Assembly: GCF_001466305.1 (NCBI RefSeq)
Contig: NZ_JWID01000006.1
Coordinates: 1,757-65,756 of the forward strand
DNA length: 64,000 nucleotides
Origin: Defluviitalea phaphyphila
GTDB taxonomy: Bacteria; Bacillota; Clostridia; Lachnospirales; Defluviitaleaceae
Direction: 5' to 3'
A model generated the notes under the pieces. The model had not been told where the DNA came from and ran no database searches. It was given only the letters and a program-made list of their open reading frames with translations. Position 1 is the stretch's first letter, and every line of letters starts with the position of its first letter. The position numbers were made by a program, and so were the translations under genes. Of this stretch, positions 19,355 to 32,200 are shown one piece after another.

Positions 19355-19984
19355 TTACGCCTTAACACTATCTTTTATAAATACTACTGATTTTTTAGGT
19401 CCTGGAACTGCTCCTTTAATAAGGAGTAAATTTTTCTCTACATCTACACGTACTACTTCTAAATTTTGAATAGTTACCTTTTCAGCTCCCATGTGACCTG
19501 GTAATTTTTTACCTTTAAATACTTTTGAAGGGAAAGAACTTCCACCCATAGAACCAGCCGCTCTATGATATTTAGAACCATGTCCCATAGGTCCTCTATG
19601 TTGACCATGTCTTTTAATAGCACCTTGATATCCTTTTCCTTTAGAAATACCTGTTACATCCACTTTATCTCCAGGAGCAAAGATATCTACTTTTATTTCG
19701 CTTCCTACTTCATAAGCACTGATATCTTCTAATCTAAATTCTTTTATTTTTCTTTTTGGAGATACTCCAGCTTTTTCAAAATGACCTTTTAATGGTTTAT
19801 TAACATGTTTTTCTTTAGCATCAATAAAACCTACTTGAATTGCATTATATCCGTCATTCTCTACTGTTTTCTTTTGGATTACAACACATGGTCCTGCTTG
19901 TAAAACTGTTACAGGAATTTGTTTCCCATCTTCATCAAAAATCTGAGTCATTCCTATTTTAGTACCTAAAATAGCTTTTTTCAT
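19355..19984 (-). CDS. rplC: 50S ribosomal protein L3
   Basis: A 209-residue L3, an early 23S-binding protein near the peptidyl-transferase centre. [70 protein letters not shown] and [16 protein letters not shown] are seen. The ATG at 19984 is preceded by AGGAGGTG. A longer in-frame reading to 20029 covers the Shine-Dalgarno region and was rejected. A 106-bp structured gap separates it from rpsJ. Confidence 0.98.
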   Translation of the reverse strand: MKKAILGTKIGMTQIFDEDGKQIPVTVLQAGPCVVIQKKTVENDGYNAIQVGFIDAKEKHVNKPLKGHFEKAGVSPKRKIKEFRLEDISAYEVGSEIKVDIFAPGDKVDVTGISKGKGYQGAIKRHGQHRGPMGHGSKYHRAAGSMGGSSFPSKVFKGKKLPGHMGAEKVTIQNLEVVRVDVEKNLLLIKGAVPGPKKSVVFIKDSVKA

Positions 19985-20090
19985 TTTTACACCTCCTATT
20001 AATCTACAGCGGATTGCAATACTGTACAATCATTCTAGATGAATTATCATTCGTAAACATATTAGAATACTGAATCTATTTCATCTAAAA

Positions 20091-20402
20091 TTACTTTACA
20101 TCTACTTTTATATCCACACCAGCTGGTAAATCTAAACGCATTAATGCGTCTACAGTTTTAGGCGTTGGAACCACAATATCAATCAATCTTTTATGAATTC
20201 TCATTTCAAATTGTTCCCTGGAATCTTTGTATTTATGAACCGCTCTTAAAATTGTGATAATTTCTTTTTTAGTTGGCAATGGAATAGGTCCACTTACTTT
20301 AGCTCCAGTTTTTTTAGCAGTTGAAATTATCTTTTCAGCTGATTGATCGATTAATTTGTGGTCATATGCCTTTAAACTAATCCTAATTTTTTGATTTGCC
20401 AT
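20091..20402 (-). CDS. rpsJ: 30S ribosomal protein S10
   Basis: A 103-residue S10, a ribosomal protein that also acts as NusE in antitermination. [73 protein letters not shown] is diagnostic. The ATG at 20402 has AAAAGGAGGGG upstream. It heads the S10-spc supercluster behind a strong promoter and a leader of about 220 nt. Upstream in-frame codons to 20498 belong to the leader. Confidence 0.98.
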   Translation of the reverse strand: MANQKIRISLKAYDHKLIDQSAEKIISTAKKTGAKVSGPIPLPTKKEIITILRAVHKYKDSREQFEMRIHKRLIDIVVPTPKTVDALMRLDLPAGVDIKVDVK

Positions 20403-20622
20403 AAAAAAAGTCCCCTCCTTTTCGCACTCTTTATTTAGTACGACAAGTGGCGACTGCACACTCACCCGGGTGTATCTAATAATACACAACTGCATCATAA
20501 ATGCATTCCGTCGATATAGTACAGTGACCTTGTCGCCCCGTTTCTTGAACTGGACATTCGCTCCGTGAAAATTCTCCCACTGTGTGGCAACCTTTCACTT
20601 CATCACTCTCAATGTCACAACA
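20403..20622 (-). promoter_or_regulatory. Structured S10-operon leader
   Basis: The roughly 220-nt untranslated leader of rpsJ contains a hairpin GTGTAT/ATACAC (20470-20487), a GCAT/ATGC hairpin near 20491-20505, and a GGCGACAAGG segment (20528-20537). That segment can pair either through GGCGAC with GTCGCC (20449-20454) or through CGACAAG with CTTGTCG (20441-20447). The two pairings overlap, so they may compete or form one interrupted helix. S10 operons of Firmicutes are known to be leader-controlled; the mechanism here is inferred. Confidence 0.55.
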
Positions 20623-20628
20623 TTTATG

Positions 20629-20657
20629 AGTATACAATAAAATAACCCTTATTGCAA
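20629..20657 (-). promoter_or_regulatory. Sigma-A promoter of the S10 operon
   Basis: On the minus strand, TTGCAA (20652-20657) and TATACT (20629-20634) are 17 nt apart. It lies about 230 bp upstream of the rpsJ start and downstream of the tuf terminator, so it is the main entry point for the 20-kb supercluster. Confidence 0.85.
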
Positions 20658-20715
20658 GGTTTTTTTAAATTTCTTCTTGATTTTTTCAAGGTAATTTTAT
20701 CCAACTGAAAATAAA

Positions 20716-20740
20716 AGTCACATCTTTTTAGGATGTGACT
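20716..20740 (-). terminator. Terminator after tuf
   Basis: A 9-bp perfect stem AGTCACATC/GATGTGACT with a 7-nt loop, followed by UUUUAUUUU. It begins 12 bases after the tuf stop. Clear separation of the str and S10 operons. Confidence 0.88.
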
Positions 20741-20752
20741 TTTTATGTTGTA

Positions 20753-21946
20753 TTATTTAATGATTTCTACAACAGAACCTGCACCAACTGTTCTACCACC
20801 TTCACGAATAGCAAAACGAAGTCCTTTTTCCATAGCAACTGGTGCAATAAGTTCAATTGTCATTTCTATGTTATCTCCAGGCATACACATTTCTACTCCT
20901 TCTGGAAGAGTTATAACGCCTGTAACGTCTGTTGTTCTAAAATAAAATTGTGGTCTGTAGCTTGAAAAGAATGGTGTATGACGTCCACCTTCTTCTTTCT
21001 TAAGAACATAAACTTGAGCTTTGAAAGTTGTATGTGGTGTAATAGAACCTGGTTGAGCTAAAACTTGTCCTCTTTCAACTTCATCTCTTTGTACTCCACG
21101 AAGAAGTGCTCCAATATTATCCCCAGCTTGTGCTTGGTCTAATAATTTACGGAACATTTCTACTCCTGTTACAACTACTTTCCTTGGTTCATCAACAAGT
21201 CCTACAATTTCTACTTCGTCTTGTACTTTAAGTACTCCACGTTCTACTCTACCAGTAGCAACTGTTCCACGTCCTGTAATAGAGAATACATCTTCTACAG
21301 GCATAAGGAATGGTTTGTCAATATCACGTTCTGGAGCTGGGATATATTCATCAATAGCTTCAAATAATTCGATGATTTTGTCTCCCCATTCACTATTTGG
21401 ATCTTCTAATGCTTTAAGAGCAGATCCTCTAATTACAGGAATATCATCTCCTGGGAAGTCATATTCACTTAATAATTCACGAATTTCCATTTCAACTAAA
21501 TCAAGTAATTCTTCATCGTCTACCATATCACATTTGTTCATAAATACAACGATGTAAGGAACTCCTACCTGACGAGCAAGAAGAATATGTTCTCTTGTTT
21601 GAGCCATAGGACCATCTGTTGCAGCAACAACGATAATTGCACCATCCATTTGAGCTGCTCCTGTGATCATGTTTTTAACATAGTCAGCATGTCCTGGGCA
21701 GTCAACGTGTGCATAGTGACGATTTGGTGTTTCATATTCAACGTGTGCTGTGGAAATAGTAATTCCACGTTCTCTTTCTTCTGGAGCTTTATCGATATTT
21801 TCGAAAGCTACAGCTTCTCCAAATCCATATCTAGCATGAAGTGTTTTTGTAATTGCTGCTGTTAATGTTGTTTTCCCATGGTCAACGTGTCCAATTGTAC
21901 CAATGTTAACATGTGGCTTTGTTCTTTCAAATTTAGCTTTTGACAT
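20753..21946 (-). CDS. tuf: Elongation factor Tu
   Basis: A 397-residue GTPase that delivers aminoacyl-tRNA to the ribosome. G1 is [10 protein letters not shown]3 [10 protein letters not shown]4 NKCDM and G5 GSALKA, followed by the two beta-barrel domains ending [15 protein letters not shown] chose the ATG at 21946 with AAAAGGAGG upstream; an in-frame ATG at 21982 lies inside the leader. It has its own promoter overlapping the fusA end and its own terminator. It is the only tuf copy in this window. Confidence 0.98.
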   Translation of the reverse strand: MSKAKFERTKPHVNIGTIGHVDHGKTTLTAAITKTLHARYGFGEAVAFENIDKAPEERERGITISTAHVEYETPNRHYAHVDCPGHADYVKNMITGAAQMDGAIIVVAATDGPMAQTREHILLARQVGVPYIVVFMNKCDMVDDEELLDLVEMEIRELLSEYDFPGDDIPVIRGSALKALEDPNSEWGDKIIELFEAIDEYIPAPERDIDKPFLMPVEDVFSITGRGTVATGRVERGVLKVQDEVEIVGLVDEPRKVVVTGVEMFRKLLDQAQAGDNIGALLRGVQRDEVERGQVLAQPGSITPHTTFKAQVYVLKKEEGGRHTPFFSSYRPQFYFRTTDVTGVITLPEGVEMCMPGDNIEMTIELIAPVAMEKGLRFAIREGGRTVGAGSVVEIIK

Positions 21947-21987
21947 TTTAATTTTCCTCCTTTTATTTACCTTTACATTCAACTTTT

Positions 21988-22016
21988 ATTATATTTGAAG
22001 TTTGTATATATTTCAA
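21988..22016 (-). promoter_or_regulatory. Sigma-A promoter of tuf
   Basis: On the minus strand, TTGAAA (22011-22016) and TATAAT (21988-21993) with a 17-nt spacer. The -35 box lies a few bases past the fusA stop. It would allow tuf to be made in excess over fusA, as is typical. Confidence 0.75.
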
Positions 22017-22019
22017 GCA

Positions 22020-24113
22020 TTATTCAGAAGCTTTTGCTCTACCAGCAACAACTTTTTCTTGAATGCTTTTTGGTACTGGTTCATAATGATGGAATTCCAT
22101 AGAATATGTTCCACGTCCTTGAGTTTTTGAACGAAGATCTGTTGCATATCCAAACATCTCAGCTAATGGAACAAAAGCATGAATAACTTGAACTCCATTT
22201 CTTGGTTCCATTCCTTCTATTCTACCACGACGAGAATTAAGATCTCCTATGATATCTCCCATATATTCTTCAGGAACTGTTACATCTACCTTTTCAATAG
22301 GTTCAAGAAGAACTGGATTTCCTTTTTTCATTGCTTCTTTGAATGCCATTGATCCTGCAATTTTAAATGCCATTTCAGATGAGTCAACTTCGTGGTAAGA
22401 ACCATCATATAATGTAGCTCTAACACCAAGAACTGGATATCCACCTAAAATACCACTTTGCATTGCTTCTTGAATACCACTATCAACTGCTGGAATATAT
22501 TCTTTAGGAATAACTCCTCCAACAATCTTATTAACAAATTCATAAGTTTTTTCTTCATTAGGATCCATAGGTTCAAATTTAACTTTACAGTGTCCATATT
22601 GTCCACGTCCACCAGATTGTCTAACAAATTTTCCTTCTACATCTGCAGCTGCTTGAATGGTTTCTTTGTAAGCAACCTGTGGTTCACCTACATTAGCTTC
22701 TACTTTAAATTCACGAAGCAAACGGTCTACAATGATTTCTAGGTGAAGTTCTCCCATACCTGAAATAATTGTTTGACCTGTTTCTTTGTCTGTATAAGTT
22801 CTAAATGTTGGATCTTCTTCTGCAAGTTTTGAAAGAGCAATTCCCATTTTTTCTTGACCAGCTTTTGTTTTTGGTTCAACTGCAACGGAAATAACTGGTT
22901 CTGGGAATACCATGGATTCTAATATTACAGGATTTTGTTCATCACAAAGAGTATCTCCTGTTGTTGTTACTTTTAATCCAACAGCTGCTGCTATATCTCC
23001 AGCATATACTTTGTCAATTTCCTGTCTATGATTAGCATGCATCTGTAAGATACGACCTATTCTTTCTTTCTTATTTTTAGTAGAGTTAAGTACATAGGAA
23101 CCTGAACTCATTGTTCCAGAGTATACTCTAAAGAAAGCAAGTTTTCCAACATAAGGATCACTCATAATTTTAAATGCTAAAGCTGAAAATGGTTCTTCAT
23201 CTGAAGAATGTCTTTCTATTTCTTCCTCAGTACCTGGAATTACTCCCTTAATAGAAGGAATATCCGTTGGTGCTGGAAGATACTCAACAATAGCATCTAA
23301 TAATTTTTGAACACCCTTATTTTTATAAGCAGAACCACATAATACAGGAATAATTTGTACATTTATTGTTGCTTTTCTAAGAGCTTTCTTTAACTGTTCT
23401 TCCGTTAATTCTTCTCCTTCAAGATAAGCCATCATTAATTCTTCATCTGTTTCAGCAATAGCTTCTACCATAGCCATCCTGTATTCTTCTGCTTGCTCTT
23501 TCATATCTTCTGGAATTTCTTCTTCTAGTATTTCTTTTCCTAAGTCATCTTTATAAATAAATGCCTTCATTTTCATTAAGTCAATAATTCCTACAAAATT
23601 TTCTTCTTTACCTATTGGTAATTGAATAGGAACAGCATTAGCATTAAGTCTTTCTTTCATCATGGCTACAGCATTATAAAAATCTGCTCCCATAATATCC
23701 ATTTTATTTACAAAGGCCATTCTTGGCACATTGTATTTATCAGCCTGACGCCATACTGTTTCAGATTGAGGTTCAACTCCACCTTTTGCGCAAAACACTC
23801 CAACGGAACCATCTAGTACACGAAGAGAACGTTCTACTTCAACAGTAAAGTCCACGTGTCCAGGTGTATCGATGATATTTATTCTATGATTAAGCCATTG
23901 ACAAGTTGTTGCTGCGGAGGTAATTGTAATCCCTCTTTCTTGTTCTTGTTCCATCCAGTCCATAGTAGCAGCACCTTCATGGGTTTCCCCAATCTTATGA
24001 GTACGTCCGGTATAGAATAAAATACGTTCTGTTAATGTTGTTTTCCCCGCATCAATATGAGCCATAATACCAATATTTCTGGTTTTCTCAAGCGGGAATT
24101 CTCTTCCTGCCAA
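22020..24113 (-). CDS. fusA: Elongation factor G
   Basis: A 697-residue translocase GTPase. G1 is [20 protein letters not shown]2 region GITITSA, G3 [14 protein letters not shown]4 NKMD, then domains II-V including [19 protein letters not shown] and [14 protein letters not shown]. Length and motifs match true translocating EF-G rather than the EF-G2 paralogue. The start is TTG at 24113, with GGAGG 7 nt upstream. Follows rpsG by 139 bp. Confidence 0.98.
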   Translation of the reverse strand: MAGREFPLEKTRNIGIMAHIDAGKTTLTERILFYTGRTHKIGETHEGAATMDWMEQEQERGITITSAATTCQWLNHRINIIDTPGHVDFTVEVERSLRVLDGSVGVFCAKGGVEPQSETVWRQADKYNVPRMAFVNKMDIMGADFYNAVAMMKERLNANAVPIQLPIGKEENFVGIIDLMKMKAFIYKDDLGKEILEEEIPEDMKEQAEEYRMAMVEAIAETDEELMMAYLEGEELTEEQLKKALRKATINVQIIPVLCGSAYKNKGVQKLLDAIVEYLPAPTDIPSIKGVIPGTEEEIERHSSDEEPFSALAFKIMSDPYVGKLAFFRVYSGTMSSGSYVLNSTKNKKERIGRILQMHANHRQEIDKVYAGDIAAAVGLKVTTTGDTLCDEQNPVILESMVFPEPVISVAVEPKTKAGQEKMGIALSKLAEEDPTFRTYTDKETGQTIISGMGELHLEIIVDRLLREFKVEANVGEPQVAYKETIQAAADVEGKFVRQSGGRGQYGHCKVKFEPMDPNEEKTYEFVNKIVGGVIPKEYIPAVDSGIQEAMQSGILGGYPVLGVRATLYDGSYHEVDSSEMAFKIAGSMAFKEAMKKGNPVLLEPIEKVDVTVPEEYMGDIIGDLNSRRGRIEGMEPRNGVQVIHAFVPLAEMFGYATDLRSKTQGRGTYSMEFHHYEPVPKSIQEKVVAGRAKASE

Positions 24114-24230
24114 AGTTACTCCTCCTTTGGTGATATCTAATCTTTTTATTTACTACCTATTTACTACGATAGTTTTTGCTTTTTCTGTTCTTTTATGCAA
24201 ATACAAGTAAGCTAAATTCATATACAAAGC

Positions 24231-24252
24231 AATGATATACAAAAGTATATCA

Positions 24253-24254
<2 letters not shown>
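24231..24254 (-). terminator. Perfect hairpin at the rpsG 3' end
   Basis: A 10-bp perfect stem AATGATATAC/GTATATCATT with a 4-nt loop, overlapping the rpsG stop. No U-run follows in the transcript, so it may be an mRNA-processing or stability hairpin between rpsG and fusA rather than a terminator. Confidence 0.4.
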
Positions 24255-24744
<490 letters not shown>

Positions 24745-24864
24745 TTAAATTACATCATCGGTACTCGTACAAAATGTACGTTACATGCTCAAGTTTCCTA
24801 CATCTATATTATACCGCTTGTGGCAGAGTTATATCTGTATTTATCTGAGCACTCAATGTCTTAC

Positions 24865-25278
24865 TTATTTTTTTGCTTTTTTAGCACCATATTTAGAACG
24901 AGCTTGTTGTCTATTAGCAACCCCAGCTGTATCTAATGTACCGCGAATAATGTGATATCTTGTACCTGGAAGATCTTTTACCCTTCCACCTCTTATTAGA
25001 ACAACACTGTGTTCTTGAAGATTATGTCCTTCTCCTGGAATATATGCTGTTACTTCAATACCATTTGTTAAACGAACCCTTGCAATTTTACGAAGAGCTG
25101 AATTTGGTTTTTTAGGAGTTGCTGTTTTAACAGCTGTACAAACCCCTCTTTTTTGTGGAGAAGAAACGTTAGTTGGTCTCTTCTTTAAAGAGTTAAATCC
25201 CTTTTGAAGAGCAGGTGCTGTTGACTTTTTCTCAACAGTTTTTCTTCCTTTGCGAACTAATTGATTAAATGTAGGCAT
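24865..25278 (-). CDS. rpsL: 30S ribosomal protein S12
   Basis: A 137-residue S12, the decoding-centre protein. [85 protein letters not shown] include the streptomycin-related lysines in PKKPNS and GRVKDLPG, both wild-type. Heads the classical str genes behind the L7Ae-like gene. Confidence 0.98.
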   Translation of the reverse strand: MPTFNQLVRKGRKTVEKKSTAPALQKGFNSLKKRPTNVSSPQKRGVCTAVKTATPKKPNSALRKIARVRLTNGIEVTAYIPGEGHNLQEHSVVLIRGGRVKDLPGTRYHIIRGTLDTAGVANRQQARSKYGAKKAKK

Positions 25279-25295
25279 ACCTTACACCTCCTTAC

Positions 25296-25535
25296 TTATT
25301 TAATTAGTGCTGCTGTTGCAGTGTTCACTTCTACATTGCATGCTTCTCCTAATTGCTTCATGGTTTCTACCATTACAATTGGTACATTTTGCTCTTTAGC
25401 AATTTCCAGAACTCTGCGCACTACGCGCTCGTCTGCATCTTTAGCAACGTAAACAGTTTCTGCTTCATTTTTCTCTAAAGCTCTAGCTGTTTGCTTTGCT
25501 CCTACTACTTTTTTATGTGTTTTTAATCTGTGCAC
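25296..25535 (-). CDS. L7Ae-family K-turn RNA-binding protein (YbxF-like)
   Basis: A 79-residue protein of the L7Ae/L30e/YbxF fold. KVVGAKQTARALEKNEAETVYVAKDADERVVRRVLEIAKEQNVPIVMVETMKQLGEACNVEVNTATAALI covers the family core. Bacillus YbxF binds K-turns in RNA in vitro; its cellular role is unclear. I chose GTG at 25535 with AAAGGGGG 6 nt upstream; a longer in-frame reading to 25595 would include the promoter region. First gene of the str operon, as in Bacillus and Clostridia. Confidence 0.92.
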   Translation of the reverse strand: MHRLKTHKKVVGAKQTARALEKNEAETVYVAKDADERVVRRVLEIAKEQNVPIVMVETMKQLGEACNVEVNTATAALIK

Positions 25536-25585
25536 ATAAATCCCCCTTTCAGGTTCATTTTTATGTTTAAAATACACACTGATGA

Positions 25586-25614
25586 ATTTTATCACTTACT
25601 TAAAAAATTGTCAA
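25586..25614 (-). promoter_or_regulatory. Sigma-A promoter of the L7Ae-rpsL-rpsG-fusA operon
   Basis: On the minus strand, TTGACA (25609-25614) and TAAAAT (25586-25591) with a 17-nt spacer, about 50 bp upstream of the L7Ae-like start. It separates the str genes from rpoC. Confidence 0.85.
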
Positions 25615-25639
25615 GGTAATGTTGTATTTTCTAACTGTT

Positions 25640-25662
25640 AGGACGCCTTTTTTTGGCATCCT
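25640..25662 (-). terminator. Hairpin after rpoC (weak terminator)
   Basis: An 8-bp stem AGGATGCC/GGCGTCCT (one G-U pair) with an all-A 7-nt loop, starting 5 nt after the rpoC stop. The following sequence is AACAGUUAG, so no U-tract. Probably a stability hairpin or inefficient terminator. Confidence 0.4.
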
Positions 25663-25667
25663 ATAAT

Positions 25668-28600
25668 TTATTCAACTGTTTCTAATTCTATATTACGATA
25701 TCTTTGCATTCCTGTTCCTGCTGGAATCAGTTTACCAATTATTACATTTTCCTTAAGCCCAATTAATGGATCTGTTTTCCCTTTAATAGCTGCTTCTGTT
25801 AATACTCTTGTCGTTTCTTGGAATGATGCTGCAGATAAGAAAGAATCTGTTGCTAATGAAGCTTTTGTAATACCTAAAAGTACTTGTTTTCCTTCAGCTT
25901 CTTTTAATCCCTGTTCTCTCATTTTCTTATTAACTTCTTCGTACTCTAGTCTATCTACTAAACTTCCTGGAAGGAAGTTTGTGTCTCCAGGTTCTTCTAT
26001 TTTTACTTTTTTAAGCATTTGACGAACAATAACTTCGATATGTTTATCGTTAATATCAACCCCTTGAAGTCGATATACTCTTTGTACTTCTTGGAGCATA
26101 TAATCTTGAACTCCTCTAAGTCCTTTTATCTTCAAGATATCATGAGGATTAACGCTTCCTTCTGTTAGTTCATCCCCTGCTTCAACTATATCTCCATCAT
26201 GTACTTTTATTCTGGAACCATAAGGAACAAGATAAGATTTAGAATCTCCTGTTTCATTATTAGTTATAATTATTTCTCTTTTCTTTTTAGTATTGTTAAT
26301 CCTTACTACTCCTCCAAATTCTGCAATGATAGCTAAACCTTTTGGTTTTCTTGCTTCAAATAATTCTTCAACACGAGGAAGACCTTGAGTAATGTCGTCT
26401 CCTGCAATTCCTCCTGTATGGAATGTACGCATTGTAAGCTGTGTTCCTGGTTCTCCAATGGATTGTGCTGCAATAATTCCAACAGATTCTCCTACTCTAA
26501 CTGGACGTCCTGATGCCATATTAGCACCATAGCATTTTGAGCATACTCCTATTTTTGATCTGCAAGTTAAAACTGTTCTTATATGAACTTTTTTAATTCC
26601 TGCTTTTTCTATAGCTTCTGCTTGATCTGGTTTAATCATGGTATCTGCTTTTACTATTACTTCACCAGTTTCAGGATGAATAATATCCTCTACTGCCCAT
26701 CTTCCACGAATTCTATCTTGTAAAGATTCTATAACTTCATCTCCATCTTTAAATGCACTAACCCACATTCCTGGAACTTCTTCACCTTCATGCACACAAT
26801 CTGCCTCACGAATAATAAGATCTTGTGAAACATCAACAAGTCGTCTTGTAAGATAACCTGAATCTGCAGTACGAAGAGCTGTATCTGCCAATCCTTTTCT
26901 AGCACCATTAGCAGATATAAAGTATTCTAAAACAGATAACCCTTCACGGAAATTAGCTCTAATTGGAAGTTCTATAATCTTACCTGTAGCACTCGCCATA
27001 AGTCCTCTCATACCTGCTAATTGTTTAATCTGATTAGTAGAACCACGGGCTCCTGAATGTGCCATCATATAAATATTATTATATTTTCCTAAATTACGAA
27101 GCAATGCTTCTGTAATTTTATCATTAGCTTTATTCCATGCATCTATAACTTTTTGATATCTTTCTTCATAAGTCATTAATCCTCTTTTATATAATTTAGT
27201 AATACGATCAACCGTTTCTTCTGCTTCTTTTAAGTATTTTGGTTTTTCTTTTGGTATTTCCATATCGGAAACAGATACTGTTATAGCTCCGATAGTAGAG
27301 AATTTAAATCCTAATTCTTTTATTTTATCTAAAACCATTGCTGTTTTAGTAGCACCATGTTTATTAATACAACGATTAATAATCTTTCCTAATAATTTTT
27401 TATCTACTAAAAAGTCTATTTCAAATTTAAATTTATTTTCTTTTTTAGTTCTATCAACAAATCCTATATCCTGTGGAATTGCTTCATTAAATATAATACG
27501 CCCAACAGTAGTTTCTACTATAGCTGATTCCACTTTTCCATCTATCTCCATGGTTCTTCTAACTTTTATTTTAGCATGCAAAGAAACAACTTTATTATCA
27601 TAAGCAAGTAATGCTTCATTTTCATCTTTAAAAACTTTTCCTTCTCCTAATTCTCCCTCTTTTTCAAGGGTTAAATAATATGTTCCTAAAACCATATCTT
27701 GAGAAGGTACTGTTACTGGGGCCCCATCTGAAGGCTTTAATAAATTATTAGGAGAAAGAAGTAAAAATCTACATTCTGCCTGAGCTTCAACAGATAAAGG
27801 AACATGCACCGCCATCTGGTCTCCATCAAAGTCTGCATTATATGCAGTACATACTAATGGATGAAGTTTAATAGCCCTACCTTCTACTAATACTGGTTCA
27901 AAAGCTTGAATTCCTAATCTGTGTAATGTGGGAGCACGATTTAGCATAACAGGATGTTCTTTAATTACTTCTTCTAATACATCCCATACCTCTGGTTGAA
28001 GTCTTTCTACCATACGTTTTGCAGATTTAATATTATGAGCTAAATCTTTTTCTACAAGTTTTTTCATTACAAATGGTTTAAAAAGCTCTATAGCCATTTC
28101 TTTTGGAAGTCCACATTGATAAATTTTTAAGTTAGGGCCTACTACGATTACAGAACGTCCAGAATAGTCAACTCTTTTCCCAAGTAAGTTTTGACGGAAA
28201 CGTCCTTGCTTTCCTTTTAACATATCGGAAAGGGATTTTAATGGTCTATTTCCCGGTCCTGTTACAGGACGTCCTCTTCTTCCATTATCAATCAAAGCAT
28301 CTACTGCTTCTTGTAACATCCTTTTTTCATTTCGAACTATAATATCAGGAGCTCCTAAGTCTAACAATCTTTTTAAACGATTATTTCTATTTATAACCCT
28401 TCTATATAAGTCATTTAAATCAGAAGTTGCAAATCTTCCTCCATCTAATTGAATCATAGGTCTAAGGTCGGGGGGGAGTACAGGAATAACATCAAGAATC
28501 ATCCATTCAGGTCTATTCCCTGATAATCTAAATGCTTCTACAACTTCTAACCTTTTTATAATACGAACTTTTTTCTGCCCTGTTGTTTCTTTTAAAGCTT

Positions 28601-29198
28601 TCTTTAATTCATTTGATTCTTTTTCAAGGTCAATAGCCATTAACAATTCTTTGATAGCTTCCGCTCCCATTCCAACACGGAAATTATTCCCATATTTTTC
28701 AACAGCATCTCTGTATTCTTTTTCTGTCAATAATTGTTTGTATTGGAGACCTGTATCTCCTGCATCTAATACAATATAAGATGCAAAATATAATACTTTT
28801 TCCAAAGCTCTAGGAGACATATCTAAAATAAGTCCCATTCGGCTTGGAATCCCTTTAAAATACCAAATATGAGATACTGGAGCAGCTAATTCTATGTGCC
28901 CCATTCTTTCTCTTCTTACTTTAGATTTTGTTACCTCAACTCCACAACGGTCACATATAACTCCCTTGTAACGAATACGTTTATATTTTCCACAGTGACA
29001 TTCCCAGTCTTTACTAGGTCCAAAAATTCTTTCACAAAACAGACCATCTTTTTCTGGTTTTAAAGTACGATAGTTAATTGTCTCTGGTTTTTTAACTTCA
29101 CCCCTAGACCATTCCCTTATTTTATCAGGAGAAGCTAGAGATATTTTTATTGCATCAAACAAAACGGATTGATCCATATTATTGTTTGATATAGGCAT
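25668..29198 (-). CDS. rpoC: RNA polymerase beta' subunit
   Basis: A 1176-residue beta'. The N-terminal zinc site is [20 protein letters not shown], the catalytic Mg-binding loop is [12 protein letters not shown], the bridge helix and trigger-loop region includes [17 protein letters not shown], and the second zinc site is [13 protein letters not shown]. Domain order is that of Firmicutes without the large proteobacterial insertion. It lies 25 bp after rpoB. Confidence 0.99.
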   Translation of the reverse strand: MPISNNNMDQSVLFDAIKISLASPDKIREWSRGEVKKPETINYRTLKPEKDGLFCERIFGPSKDWECHCGKYKRIRYKGVICDRCGVEVTKSKVRRERMGHIELAAPVSHIWYFKGIPSRMGLILDMSPRALEKVLYFASYIVLDAGDTGLQYKQLLTEKEYRDAVEKYGNNFRVGMGAEAIKELLMAIDLEKESNELKKALKETTGQKKVRIIKRLEVVEAFRLSGNRPEWMILDVIPVLPPDLRPMIQLDGGRFATSDLNDLYRRVINRNNRLKRLLDLGAPDIIVRNEKRMLQEAVDALIDNGRRGRPVTGPGNRPLKSLSDMLKGKQGRFRQNLLGKRVDYSGRSVIVVGPNLKIYQCGLPKEMAIELFKPFVMKKLVEKDLAHNIKSAKRMVERLQPEVWDVLEEVIKEHPVMLNRAPTLHRLGIQAFEPVLVEGRAIKLHPLVCTAYNADFDGDQMAVHVPLSVEAQAECRFLLLSPNNLLKPSDGAPVTVPSQDMVLGTYYLTLEKEGELGEGKVFKDENEALLAYDNKVVSLHAKIKVRRTMEIDGKVESAIVETTVGRIIFNEAIPQDIGFVDRTKKENKFKFEIDFLVDKKLLGKIINRCINKHGATKTAMVLDKIKELGFKFSTIGAITVSVSDMEIPKEKPKYLKEAEETVDRITKLYKRGLMTYEERYQKVIDAWNKANDKITEALLRNLGKYNNIYMMAHSGARGSTNQIKQLAGMRGLMASATGKIIELPIRANFREGLSVLEYFISANGARKGLADTALRTADSGYLTRRLVDVSQDLIIREADCVHEGEEVPGMWVSAFKDGDEVIESLQDRIRGRWAVEDIIHPETGEVIVKADTMIKPDQAEAIEKAGIKKVHIRTVLTCRSKIGVCSKCYGANMASGRPVRVGESVGIIAAQSIGEPGTQLTMRTFHTGGIAGDDITQGLPRVEELFEARKPKGLAIIAEFGGVVRINNTKKKREIIITNNETGDSKSYLVPYGSRIKVHDGDIVEAGDELTEGSVNPHDILKIKGLRGVQDYMLQEVQRVYRLQGVDINDKHIEVIVRQMLKKVKIEEPGDTNFLPGSLVDRLEYEEVNKKMREQGLKEAEGKQVLLGITKASLATDSFLSAASFQETTRVLTEAAIKGKTDPLIGLKENVIIGKLIPAGTGMQRYRNIELETVE

Positions 29199-29223
29199 GG
29201 ATTATTCCCCTTTCCTATTCCGT

Positions 29224-32200
29224 TTAAAAATCAATATCTTCTTTATCAGAAAGAAAATCAAACATATCGTCTTCATCTTCTGATGTATCGAATAATTCTT
29301 CATGTAACCCTATGATATTTTCGTCATCATCTTCATAATTTTCGTCATTTTGATTGATATTATCATCTTCATCCATATCATCTTCTATTCCTTCTATATT
29401 AACATTAAGCTCATCAGTATCATCTACTGACTCTTTAATTTCTACTTCTGTTTGGTCTTCTGTAAGGACTTTTACATCTAATGCAAGAGATTGTAATTCT
29501 TTTAAAAGAACTTTAAAAGATTCTGGTACTCCAGGCTCTGGAATATTCTCCCCTTTTACAATTGCCTCATAAGTTTTTACACGTCCTACTACATCATCTG
29601 ATTTAATAGTTAAAATTTCTTGAAGAGTATATGCTGCTCCATATGCCTCTAAAGCCCATACTTCCATCTCTCCAAAACGTTGTCCTCCAAATTGTGCTTT
29701 ACCACCTAAAGGTTGCTGAGTAATAGTAGCATAAGGACCTGTAGAACGAGCATGAATTTTATCATCAACTAAGTGAGCAAGTTTTAAATAATGCATGTAT
29801 CCTACTGTAACAGGATTATCAAATTCTTCTCCTGTTCTACCATCTCTTAAACGAATTTTACCATCCCTTGAAATAGGAACTCCTCTCCACTCTTCTCGAT
29901 GTTCCTTATTTTCATCTAAATATTTAAATACTTCTGGATGTAACTTATCTTTCCATTTTTTAACAAACTCTTCCCATTCTGTATTAACATAGTCATTAGC
30001 AAGTTCTAAGGTATCCATAATGTCTATTTCATTAGCTCCGTCAAATACTGGAGTAGCAATTTTCCACCCTAAAACTTTAGCGGCAAGTCCTAAATGGACT
30101 TCTAACACCTGCCCAATATTCATTCGAGATGGTACTCCTAAAGGATTAAGAACTATATCTAAAGGACGACCATTAGGTAAGAAAGGCATGTCTTCTACTG
30201 GAAGAATTCGAGAAATTACCCCTTTGTTTCCGTGACGTCCTGCCATTTTATCTCCAACAGAAATTTTTCTTTTCTGAGCAATATAACAACGTACTAATTT
30301 ATTTACTCCTGGAGCTAATTCATCACCATTTTCTCTAGTAAATATTTTCACATCTACAATAATCCCTGATTCTCCATGGGGTACTCTAAGGGAGGTATCT
30401 CTTACTTCTCTTGCCTTTTCTCCAAAAATAGCACGAAGTAATCTTTCTTCTGCAGTTAATTCTGTTTCTCCTTTAGGTGTCACTTTACCAACTAATATAT
30501 CTCCTGAACGAACTTCGGCACCTATTCTAATTATACCACGTTCATCTAAATCTTTAAGAGCATCTTCTCCAACATTAGGAATATCTCTTGTGATTTCCTC
30601 AGGCCCTAACTTTGTATCCCTTGCTTCTGCCTCATATTCTTCAATATGAATTGAAGTATAGACATCTTCTTGAACTAATCTTTCACTAAGAAGTATTGCA
30701 TCTTCATAGTTGTATCCTTCCCAAGTCATAAATCCTATTAATGGGTTTTTCCCTAATGCAATTTCTCCTTGTTCAGTAGATGGCCCATCTGCTATCACTT
30801 CACCTGCTTCTACTCTTTGTCCTTTACTTACAATGGCTTTTTGATTAATACAGGTTCCTTGGTTGCTTCTTAAAAACTTTAAGAGTTTGTAAGTATGACG
30901 TTCTCCTTTATCTGTTCTAATAACAATTTCTGTTGCTGAAACTCTTTCTACTATTCCGCCTTCTTTTGCAATGACAACAACTCCTGAATCTCTAGCTGCT
31001 TTATATTCCATCCCTGTACCAATAATAGGAGCTTCAGTTGTTAAAAGGGGTACTGCCTGACGTTGCATGTTAGAACCCATAAGAGCACGGTTAGCATCAT
31101 CATTTTCTAAGAAAGGTATCATAGCTGTCGCTACAGAAACTAATTGTTTTGGAGATACATCCATTAAGTCAATCTCACTTGCATCTACCTCTATAATTTC
31201 TTTTTTATGTCTACCTGTTACCTTTTTATTTTTAAATGAACCATCTTCATTAAGAGGTTGATTAGCTTCAGCTACTGTGTAATTCTCTTCCTCATCTGCA
31301 GTTAGATAAACAACTTTATCTGTAACTATAGCCTTACCATTTGAATGATCCACAACACGATAAGGAGCTTCAATAAATCCATATTCATTTATTCTAGCAT
31401 AGGTAGCTAAAGAGTTAATAAGACCTATATTAGGTCCTTCAGGAGTTTCTATAGGACACATTCTACTATAATGAGAATAATGTACATCACGAACTTCAAA
31501 ACCTGCTCTTTCCCTTGAAAGACCTCCAGGCCCTAGAGCTGATAATCTTCTTTTATGAGTTAATTCTGCTAATGGATTGGTTTGGTCCATAAACTGGGAT
31601 AACTGTGAACTACCAAAGAATTCTTTTATAGCCGCTGAAACTGGTCTAATATTAATAAGATTTTGTGGAGTAACATCTTCCATATCTTGAATTGTCATAC
31701 GTTCTCTTATTACTCTTTCCATCCTAGACAAACCTATGCGGAATTGATTTTGAAACAATTCTCCCACTGCACGGATTCGCCTATTCCCTAAATGGTCTAT
31801 ATCATCTGTATGTCCTATTTCATATTCTAAATGAATATTATAATTAATAGATGCCATAATATCTTCAAGAGTAATATGCTTTGGAATTAATCTATGTTTA
31901 TTTTCTTTTATAGCATTTTTTAATTCTTCTTCATCATCATAAGTTTCAATTAATTCTTTTAATACAGGATAATATACTTTTTCTTTTATCCCTAGCTCTT
32001 CAGGGTTAATATCTAAATGACTTTCTATATTAACGGCTAAATTACTAAGAACCTTAATTTCTCTATCCGCTTCTTTACTTCTAACAATTACTGATTCAAT
32101 CCCTGTATCTTGTATAGCTTCTGCTAATTCTGATGTAATTTTTGTTCCCTCTTCTGCTATAATTTCTCCAGTACTAGGGTCAATAACTGTCTCTGCTAAA

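Noticed and set aside
22445-22627. Second minus-strand frame inside fusA
   Set aside because: Out-of-frame to an intact, strongly conserved EF-G; no start signal.
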